38,560 bases of DNA from RUG14121 sp964533935 (GTDB lineage: Bacteria > Bacillota_I > Bacilli_A > RF39 > UBA660), in contig CAZHOG010000010.1 in NCBI GenBank assembly GCA_964533935.1, positions 1-38,560 of the forward strand, in the 5' to 3' direction. The notes under the pieces are model-generated. The model was not told where the DNA came from. It saw only the letters and a program-made list of their open reading frames with translations, and ran no database searches. A program made the translations under genes and the position numbers. Position 1 is the first letter of the stretch. Every line of letters begins with the position of its first letter. This document shows positions 32,211 through 38,560 of this stretch, piece after piece.

Positions 32211-34204
32211 TATAGCTTACAACTTAAAATTGAAACTTTAGCATAACCATTACCTTTTTTAGCATTATCTGCAACAGGTGTTTCAGAAACACTTGTTGTT
32301 GAAATTGTTCTTGTTTCTTCTTCTGATGATGTTTTACAACCATAACATGCCATATGTTTTAAATTATTATTTAATGATTTTAATTTAGAACTATTTATAT
32401 AACCTGTTCCACCAGTAGCTGCTAATCCAGTGTTACCACCGTAGAATCCACCGCCGCCACCAGCACAATTATTTTTCCCAGCTGTACCGAAATATGCACC
32501 AGAAGTTTGAGTAGCACCATTAATTGTGTTCCAACTACCTGCTGACCATGTTGTTGTATTAGAAATAGTATCAGTTTCATATCCGCCACCAGCACAATTT
32601 CCACCACTATAAGAACATGTTGGTGCATCAGATGCCCAGCAAGCGATTCCACCAGCTCCACCAGCTACTACTAATATTTCATTTGATATATTATTTCCAC
32701 CAGTATTTTTATATGATTCTAATGTTGATAATAAGCCACTAACTGTTGCTATATGTGTAGCTCCACCACCTGATGCAATTCCTTGGGTAGAATAATTATC
32801 CTGAAATCCAACAGCATTTCCTCCACCATTATAACCACCTTTTAATTCCTTTGGAGTATTTAGAACACCAGCAGAAGTACCACTTATTCCTTTTCCACCA
32901 ACATTAATAAATAAATTTGTATTCTCTACTAAATCTGAATATCCAACTGAATATCCACCATATCCATTTCTTGATGCTTTAAATTCTCCACCTTGTGCTC
33001 CCCATGTTTCTAATTTTATTTCTGCATTACATGGCAATGTATATGTTTCTTCTTTTCCTGAATAATCATAATTCACTATTTGTCCTGCTGTTAATAAGCT
33101 TGATACTGTAGAACATTCTTCTTGATTATTATTTTTAATTATGCATTTTTTAAAATAATATTTTGTATTTTCTTCTAGATTTTTATATTCACATTTATCT
33201 GTTGTACTATTTTGTTTTGTCATTGCATTTATATCTTTACCAATATAACACACTTGACTCTTATATTCATTTGGGCTTTCATTTATAAATTCTGCTGTTA
33301 TACTATTTGTTGTTGATTCTGCACTTTTTAATGATATATCACTTAATTTAATATATTCTATATCTAAATCTGCACTAAATATTTCTTCTTCACTACTTAA
33401 TGGAGTTGTAGATGAAATTTCCATTTCATAATTATCTGAAGATGATCCTTCTATAGAAATATTTTCTAATAATGCTTTTGATTCTGATGGTACTACTGTA
33501 TTATTAACAACTTCTACTCCATCTTTTTTTAAAGTATAATTAATATCATTTGATGAATTATTTACTACATTGTCTAATTTCAAATCATAAGTCTGAATTT
33601 TATTAGTTGAATTTATTACATTAAATTGTTGAATTACACTATCATCTAAATTATTTATACTTATTTTATTATTTGTTATTTGAACGTCTTCTATTTGATT
33701 TGTATCTACTCCAAGTGTTGCATTAAATATTTTCCCTTGAAGATTATTTTGATCTTTTAAACTATTTTTAAATAATACTTTTAATGTATAACTATCTTTT
33801 TTTTTAGAATTAATTCTAATTTTAGATTTAATATATGTTTTACCATTATTACTAACTGGTAATACTGATTCTTCAATCACATTACCAGTTTCATCAGATA
33901 ATGTATATACTAAATCTTCATTAAATTCATTTATAATATTTTCTAAATAAATATTATAATCAACACCAGTATTACTTGTATTTTCTATTGTAAATGTTTT
34001 AGTAAATGAATCTCCTGGAACTATGCCAGATACATTTATTTCTTGGCCACCTGTATAAATTAGAGTTAGTTTATTTGTTTTTACTACTGTTTGTGATTCA
34101 TTTATTCTATTTACATTGGCACTATAGTAGGCATATGTTACTCCTGCTATAGTTGCTACAACAACAAAAATACTTGCTATTATTAATACTATTTTTTTCT
34201 TCAT
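32210..34204 (-). CDS. TasA-module surface protein with glycine-rich C-terminal domain
   Basis: The protein has about 664 residues from ATG 34204 (an in-frame ATG at 34213 is possible; the paralogue at 484 supports 34204). Domains: signal segment ending TYAYYSA; TasA/camelysin-like module with PGDSFTKTFTIENTS and QGKIFNATLGVDTNQ (to about 170); a second beta-sandwich (about 175-285); a fibronectin-III-like domain with CEYKNLEENTKYYFKK (about 290-375); then a glycine-rich domain (about 385-660) with WGAQGGE, INVGGKG, GGGATHIA and GGAGG. The last resembles the ALK/LTK-type Gly_rich family. No wall-anchor motif is seen. Likely a secreted matrix or adhesin protein. Confidence 0.8.
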   Translation of the reverse strand: MKKKIVLIIASIFVVVATIAGVTYAYYSANVNRINESQTVVKTNKLTLIYTGGQEINVSGIVPGDSFTKTFTIENTSNTGVDYNIYLENIINEFNEDLVYTLSDETGNVIEESVLPVSNNGKTYIKSKIRINSKKKDSYTLKVLFKNSLKDQNNLQGKIFNATLGVDTNQIEDVQITNNKISINNLDDSVIQQFNVINSTNKIQTYDLKLDNVVNNSSNDINYTLKKDGVEVVNNTVVPSESKALLENISIEGSSSDNYEMEISSTTPLSSEEEIFSADLDIEYIKLSDISLKSAESTTNSITAEFINESPNEYKSQVCYIGKDINAMTKQNSTTDKCEYKNLEENTKYYFKKCIIKNNNQEECSTVSSLLTAGQIVNYDYSGKEETYTLPCNAEIKLETWGAQGGEFKASRNGYGGYSVGYSDLVENTNLFINVGGKGISGTSAGVLNTPKELKGGYNGGGNAVGFQDNYSTQGIASGGGATHIATVSGLLSTLESYKNTGGNNISNEILVVAGGAGGIACWASDAPTCSYSGGNCAGGGYETDTISNTTTWSAGSWNTINGATQTSGAYFGTAGKNNCAGGGGGFYGGNTGLAATGGTGYINSSKLKSLNNNLKHMACYGCKTSSEEETRTISTTSVSETPVADNAKKGNGYAKVSILSCKL

Positions 34205-34257
34205 ATTACTCATTCTATTCTTATATCTATTTTATAATAAATACTATTTTTAGTAAA
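33721..34257 (-). repeat. Duplicated promoter plus TasA-like N-terminal module (relative of 1-538)
   Basis: This segment aligns with 1-538 from promoter through about 160 codons. In the best part (361-420 against 34081-34140), 56 of 60 bases agree. A third, more diverged copy is at about 38050-38550. Only the coding module and 5' region are shared with the left copy as far as the window shows. Confidence 0.75.
34229..34257 (-). promoter_or_regulatory. Promoter of the glycine-rich surface gene
   Basis: Minus strand: TTTACT (34252-34257), 17 nt, TAAAAT (34229-34234), the same hexamers and spacing as at 510-538. Confidence 0.6.
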
Positions 34258-34258
34258 T

Positions 34259-34287
34259 AAAAAAGATTTAAAATCATTAAATCTTTT
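34259..34287 (-). terminator. Terminator after the tail-collar gene pair
   Basis: AAAAGATTTAA (34261-34271) and TTAAATCTTTT (34277-34287) around a 5-nt loop, then T6 on the minus strand. Confidence 0.8.
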
Positions 34288-35254
34288 ATGCAGTTCTTTT
34301 ATACATATATACTGCAGTATATGGATTTTGAATACTAAATTCACTTCCATTACAATTTATACATGAATTAGTATTTGAAGCATTGGTAGTAACTGTATGT
34401 CCATGTGAACCATCAAAATTAATTGTAGCTCCTCCAACATAACTTCCAAAATTAAAAGTTCTATCAAGATTTCTGCTACCTAATGAAAAAACACCACCAA
34501 CATAATCTGCTCCCCAAACTAATGGTCTTAACGTACCTTTAATAGAAGTTGTTGCTGCCGTACCATTTAGAGCAGGGATTCCATGAGAATGATTAGGCAA
34601 ATTACTAACAGTAAGAGATACTTTACTAGTACCGCCAGTAGAATTTGCTGCAAAAGATGTATCAGTTCCAACTAAAGTCGTTCCTTCTGAGTACTTCACC
34701 CAAGTTCCACCAAACTTAGCTGCTACTTTTTCAATTGTATCTTCAGTAAAAGTTATATATATACTTCCAACTGGATAAATATCATTTAAAAAATCTGTTT
34801 TCAAGATTTTTATTTTATTTAATCTAGTTTCTTTATATGTTCCAAATAATTCATTTTTACTACTCTTAACTGGCGTTTCTTCATTTGTTTTGGTACTATC
34901 AAAATTTACTGTACATTTTGTACTTGTTGATGACATATCAGCTATTATTAATCGCCAGTTTATTGTATCCCATTCTCCTACTACACCATTACTACATTCT
35001 ATACTTGTTACTTTATAATTTGTTTCATATGTTGGAAATGTATTAGTTTCCTCTCCATCTACTAATGCAGTTATCATTACATCACTATTTTTATATGTTC
35101 CAATTTTAGATTCTAATAAATCATATTTTTCCTCTAATTTATATATTGCGTATGATTTATATATTGAAAAGCATAAAATAAGCATTAAAAATAATAATAA
35201 TATATAATTTTTTTTATAAAACTTTCGTTTAGAATTTAAAGTTAATAATTTCAT
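34286..35254 (-). CDS. Membrane-anchored protein with phage tail-collar-like C-terminal domain (copy B)
   Basis: The protein has 322 residues. Residues 1-14 are basic and 17-36 form an uncleaved-type membrane helix. A module at about 55-125 follows (SDVMITALVDGEETNTFP, ECSNGVVGEWDT, TKCTVNF), with two cysteines likely to form a disulfide. The C-terminal 160 residues look like a tail-collar/baseplate receptor-binding domain: YPVGSIYIT, FGGTWVKYSEGTTLVG, LPNHSHG, DGSHGHT and the ending NPYTAVYMYKRTA. It starts 9 nt after the paralogue at 35264, with an AGAGGT RBS. Likely an exported adhesin using a tail-fibre fold; no phage genes are nearby. Confidence 0.82.
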   Translation of the reverse strand: MKLLTLNSKRKFYKKNYILLLFLMLILCFSIYKSYAIYKLEEKYDLLESKIGTYKNSDVMITALVDGEETNTFPTYETNYKVTSIECSNGVVGEWDTINWRLIIADMSSTSTKCTVNFDSTKTNEETPVKSSKNELFGTYKETRLNKIKILKTDFLNDIYPVGSIYITFTEDTIEKVAAKFGGTWVKYSEGTTLVGTDTSFAANSTGGTSKVSLTVSNLPNHSHGIPALNGTAATTSIKGTLRPLVWGADYVGGVFSLGSRNLDRTFNFGSYVGGATINFDGSHGHTVTTNASNTNSCINCNGSEFSIQNPYTAVYMYKRTA

Positions 35255-35263
35255 TCGAAACCT

Positions 35264-36211
35264 CTATGCCGTTCTCTTATACATGTAAACTGCAGTATAT
35301 GGATTTTGAATACTAAAAGCTGTTCCATTACAATTTGCACATGAATTAGTATTTGATGCATTAGTAGTTACAGAATGTCCATGTGAACCATCAAAATTTA
35401 TTGTTGCACCACCAACTTGATTACCTGTAGGTGCATCTCTATCGACATTCCTACTTCCAAAAGAAAATACACCACTAACTGGATCTCCATTCCAAGTAAA
35501 TGGAGTTAAAGTTCCTTTTAAAGATGTAGTAGCTGCTTTTCCACTTAAAGCTGGGATTCCATGAGTATGATTTGGAATATTTACATTTGTTAGCGTTGCA
35601 GTACTTGAACCTCCAGTGGAATTGATAGTATATGTTGAATTAACACCAACTAAAGTTCTTCCTTCACTATATTTAACCCAAGTCCCACCAAATCTTGCTT
35701 TAACTTTATCTATGGTATCATCTGTAGTACTCATGTAAATACTTCCAATAGGATAAGCTTCATTTATTAAATTATCTTTTACATCTGTATATAATAAGTC
35801 ATCATATTCAGTATTCAAAGCAATTAAATTACTTTTAGAATATGCCACTGGCGTTTCTTCATTTGTTTTAGTACTATCAAAATTTACTGTGCATTTTGTA
35901 CTTGTTGATGACATATCATCTATTATTAAGCGCCAGTTTGTTGTATCCCATTCTCCTACTACGCCATTACTACATTCTATACTTGATACCTTATAATTTG
36001 TTTCATGTGTAGGAAATGTATTAGTTTCTTTTCCATCAACTAATGCTGATATCATCACATCACTATTTTTATAAGTTCCTATTTTAAATTCTAATAAGTC
36101 ATATTTTTTCTCTAATTTATATATTGCATATGATTTATAGGCACAAACAAATAAAACAGCAAAAATTATTGTTATTAAAAAATATGTTATTTTATTATTT
36201 AATTTTTGCAT
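35264..36211 (-). CDS. Membrane-anchored protein with phage tail-collar-like C-terminal domain (copy A)
   Basis: The protein has 315 residues and the same plan as the next gene: membrane helix (about 8-27), the SDVMISALVDGKETNTFP/ECSNGVVGEWDT module, a variable linker, then YPIGSIYMS, FGGTWVKYSEGRTLVG, IPNHTHG, DGSHGHS and NPYTAVYMYKRTA. The N-terminal module and last 60 residues are almost identical to copy B. Differences are concentrated in the linker (about 125-145) and the middle of the collar domain (about 225-255), where receptor loops would be expected. A near-consensus promoter and AGGTGAT RBS precede ATG 36211. Confidence 0.82.
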   Translation of the reverse strand: MQKLNNKITYFLITIIFAVLFVCAYKSYAIYKLEKKYDLLEFKIGTYKNSDVMISALVDGKETNTFPTHETNYKVSSIECSNGVVGEWDTTNWRLIIDDMSSTSTKCTVNFDSTKTNEETPVAYSKSNLIALNTEYDDLLYTDVKDNLINEAYPIGSIYMSTTDDTIDKVKARFGGTWVKYSEGRTLVGVNSTYTINSTGGSSTATLTNVNIPNHTHGIPALSGKAATTSLKGTLTPFTWNGDPVSGVFSFGSRNVDRDAPTGNQVGGATINFDGSHGHSVTTNASNTNSCANCNGTAFSIQNPYTAVYMYKRTA

Positions 36212-36236
36212 TTAATCACCTATCTTTACTATTTAA

Positions 36237-36265
36237 AGTATACAATTTATGGTAATTTTAGTCAA
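36237..36265 (-). promoter_or_regulatory. Sigma-A promoter of the tail-collar gene pair
   Basis: Minus strand: TTGACT (36260-36265), 17 nt, TATACT (36237-36242), then AGGTGA before the start codon. Confidence 0.8.
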
Positions 36266-36293
36266 ATAAAAAGACATTATAAAATGTCTTTTA
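36266..36293 (-). terminator. Terminator after the GLUG-repeat gene
   Basis: AAAAGACAT (36269-36277) and ATGTCTTTT (36284-36292) around a 6-nt loop, with T-rich sequence following on the minus strand. Confidence 0.75.
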
Positions 36294-38550
36294 TTCGTTA
36301 AATACTGGATATGTTCCATTACTTTTCCATGTTTTATAAGTATATGTATTTGGTAATGAAGATATATTATTGTTTAAAGTATCAGCAAATGATGATGAAG
36401 CTATTTCATTTGTTGTTTTAGATATTGTTGGATCTGGTGATATACAATTTGTTCCTTTTGCGCCATTACTTCTATAATATGAATTAGAAATATTTACACT
36501 TCTTGCACCATTGCTACAAGCACCAACTTGTGAAATAGCTGTGTCCTCCATATTTGTTGCTTTTAAAATACCATAATTATAAACATTGTTTAAAGTAATA
36601 TTATTATAAGGTCCATCATTTGATTTTCCTAGTATTCCAGCCATAGAATAACCATTACTTGTAATATTACCAGTATTGAATGAATTATAAACATACAATG
36701 TTGCATCTTTTTTATCAAGGCTTAAATATAATTGTCCAAAAATACCACCAGCGAAACCTGTTGAAATAATTTCTCCGGCATTAAGTGAATTAACAATTGT
36801 TAATTCTGATGAAACAACAGAGCCAACAACTCCACCATTCAATTTTCCATCATATATTTTTCCATAATTTTCACAATTTTCTACTAAAGTTTTTATACTT
36901 CCAGTATAAACTTCACCAATTATTCCACCTAATGAAAAATATGTTCCAGATTGATATGAATGAACATTACCATAATTTTTGCAATTCTTAACACTAGAAT
37001 TTTTTGTAACTCTTCCTATTACTCCACCAGCCGCAGTAGCTGAAGTAATTTCTCCTCTATTTTCACAATTTTCTACTATTAAATCAGCAGTAACTTCTCC
37101 AACTATTCCGCCAGTGTGACCATAACTACCTGCAAGCCCATCTATTTTACCAGTATTACTACAATTTTTCACTGTTAATTTAGCAGTAACAGCTCCAGCT
37201 ATACCACCAGCATTTGCAGCCATTCCTTGTATCAAGCCAATATTTTTTGAATCATATATTTCTGTTTCACCAGTAATTGCAGTAGCAATTCCAGCAATTC
37301 TTCCCCATTCAGGAGAAGTAGTTTTTATAGTTCCTTCATTATAGGCATTTTTAATCACTAATTTTCCTTTAGGATTAACATATCTGGCAATTCCAGCAGC
37401 AGATGTCAACCCTGTTACATCACCATAATTTGATGAATTATAAATAAATACATTACTCCAAGTTCCACCTGTTACTCCACCAGCATGAGAAGTTTCTGAA
37501 ACTATAGTTCCATAATTTTTGCAATTATCAAAAGTTGTTGTTCCTTCCCTCATTATATCTGCTATACCTTCAGCAGGACCATAACTGCTAACATTTGTAT
37601 AATTAGTTATATTCATAATTTTACTTTCACCAGTAAGATTTACAACTAATGCTGCAGATGCATCTTTAGTAGAACCAATGCTTCCTGATAAATTTATATT
37701 TTTAAGTGTCGCTCCATTTACATAATCAAACAATCCTGCAAATGAATCATTAAAAATATGCATATTTTCAATACTATGATTTTGTCCATCAAATGTTCCT
37801 TCAAATGGTTTTGATTTGCTATAATTTCCTATTGGTCTTAATCCACTTTTTGTTGTTACTTCTTTTTTTATGCTTTCAACTGCTCCATCGTTATTTATAT
37901 CTCCAAACTCTGTACTATTCGGATTTCTATAACTACTGTCTTCATTAAAATCTATATCATTCATTAACAAAATATTATAATCTTTATATGTTATATCATT
38001 TTCTACATCTATATCCATTTGAACTAAATCTTCTACTTTATAAATGTTTTTATTATTGGTATCTACACCTAATGTTGCTTTAAAAGATAAACCTTGTAAA
38101 TCATTTTGATCTTTATCACTATTTTTAAATGTTACTTTTAATGAATAAGTCTTTATTTTTTTAGATTCTATATTTATATTTACTTTTAAATATGTTTTAT
38201 CTGCTGTATTTGGTAGTTTTCTTTCTTCTAACACTACTCCATTATCATCTGATAATGTATAAACTAAATCTTCATTAAATTCATTTACTATATCTTGCAT
38301 ATACTGCTGTATTACTTGTATTTTCTACTGTAAATGTTTTTGTAAAAGAATCACCTGGTATCATTCCACTAGCATTAATTTCTTGTCCTCCAGTATATAC
38401 TAAAGTTAATTTATTTGTTTTAACTACTGTTTGTGTTTCATTTATTCTTCTTACATTAGCACTATAAAATGCATATGTAATTCCAATTACTGAAAATAAT
38501 ACCAACAGACTTCCTACAATTAATAATCTTTTCTTTTTATTTATATTCAT
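36291..38550 (-). pseudogene. TasA-module surface protein with GLUG-type repeats, split by a frameshift
   Basis: Two frames together make one gene. The first (38550 down to 38281) encodes a signal segment and the TasA-like module up to FTVENTSNTAV, then reads nonsense to a stop. The second (from about 38300 down to 36291) resumes at the homologous point (NEFNEDLVYTLSD) and continues open for over 660 residues. Relative to the copies at 1-484 and 32210-34204, 14 nt are missing near 38300-38303. The C-terminal part has about ten repeats with G-G-I/V-x-G and N-C/S-x-N-x-G patterns, as in GLUG-motif beta-helix proteins. The ATG at 38300 has no RBS. ATG 38550 follows a GTGAT at the window edge. 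It could be a pseudogene, a phase-variable gene or an assembly error. Confidence 0.72.
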
Positions 38551-38560
38551 ATACAATCAC

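Noticed and set aside
32422..32661. Minus-strand frame overlapping the glycine-rich domain
   Set aside because: It is an out-of-frame shadow of low-complexity GGN-type codons.
34286..36211. Prophage remnant suggested by the tail-collar domains
   Set aside because: No integrase, terminase, portal, capsid, holin or tail-tube gene is present, both proteins have N-terminal membrane helices, and promoter and terminator are of host type.
36797..36991. His-rich open frame on the plus strand
   Set aside because: It is the antisense of the GLUG-repeat gene with no RBS; the composition reflects the repeats of the opposite strand.
36291..38300. Independent gene starting at the ATG at 38300
   Set aside because: No RBS, and the homologous sisters run through this point in one frame; the frame is better explained as the 3' part of a split gene.
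36291..38560. CRISPR-like or tandem DNA repeat in the GLUG region
   Set aside because: The periodicity is at protein level with diverged codons; there are no identical direct repeats with unique spacers.
1..38560. tRNA or rRNA genes
   Set aside because: No cloverleaf with a GGTTCRANTCC-type arm and no rRNA-like GC-rich conserved block was found by eye; a covariance search was not possible.

Overview
The window is AT-rich (roughly 27-28% GC by eye), densely coded and mostly read from the minus strand. Gene content and order point to a low-GC Firmicute of class Bacilli, probably an uncultured gut-type lineage near Erysipelotrichia/RF39. Evidence includes ftsA-ftsZ, yqfC-yqfD-ybeY-dgkA-era-yqzL, rpsP-khpA, ftsY-ylxM, two RNase J paralogues, a T-box leader, HelD, and AGGAGG-type ribosome binding sites. 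It looks like an endospore former or a recent descendant of one: it has CotE, YqfC/YqfD and two tiny YjcZ-type membrane peptides, and cotE and the YjcZ pair share an AC-N16-CATANNNTA promoter like those read by sigma-K.

Layout. 1-484 is the 5' part of a TasA/camelysin-like surface gene leaving the left edge. 562-4416 is a tightly overlapped housekeeping/sporulation operon (yqfC, yqfD, vanZ-like, ybeY, dgkA, era, mini-yqzL). 4493-6828 is ftsA-ftsZ. 6954-9051 holds a membrane protein of unknown role, a PgsA-HD fusion and a conserved helical protein. 9093-11341 is a catalytically degenerate RNase J, khpA and rpsP. 11439-13357 is cotE, a HIT protein and a kinase-like protein. 13435-16729 is rpsU-yqeY, a T-box leader, an unknown gene, a small ORF and a TGS-less thrS. 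16813-20832 is a HerA-type ATPase, two YjcZ peptides, a PrsA-like lipoprotein and recX. 20910-22976 is a sortase-type Ig-like surface protein. 23068-28623 is an unknown gene, nrnA, ackA, three small genes and helD. 28704-30390 is a pilin-like gene, ftsY and ylxM. 30503-32179 is an intact RNase J1.

32210-38550 is a surface-protein island. It has a TasA-module protein with a glycine-rich C-terminus, two tandem paralogues that join a membrane-anchored N-terminus to a phage tail-collar (receptor-binding) domain, and a TasA-module protein with GLUG-type repeats that is split by an apparent 14-nt deletion. The gene at the left edge belongs to the same family, so both ends of the window lie in members of one repeat family.

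The most unusual content is this modular surface repertoire: a near-identical signal/TasA module and promoter joined to unrelated display domains, next to tail-fibre-type domains in cell-encoded membrane proteins. No tRNA, rRNA, CRISPR array, transposase, or phage structural, replication or lysis genes were seen. All functions are assigned by reading motifs; no database search was run.
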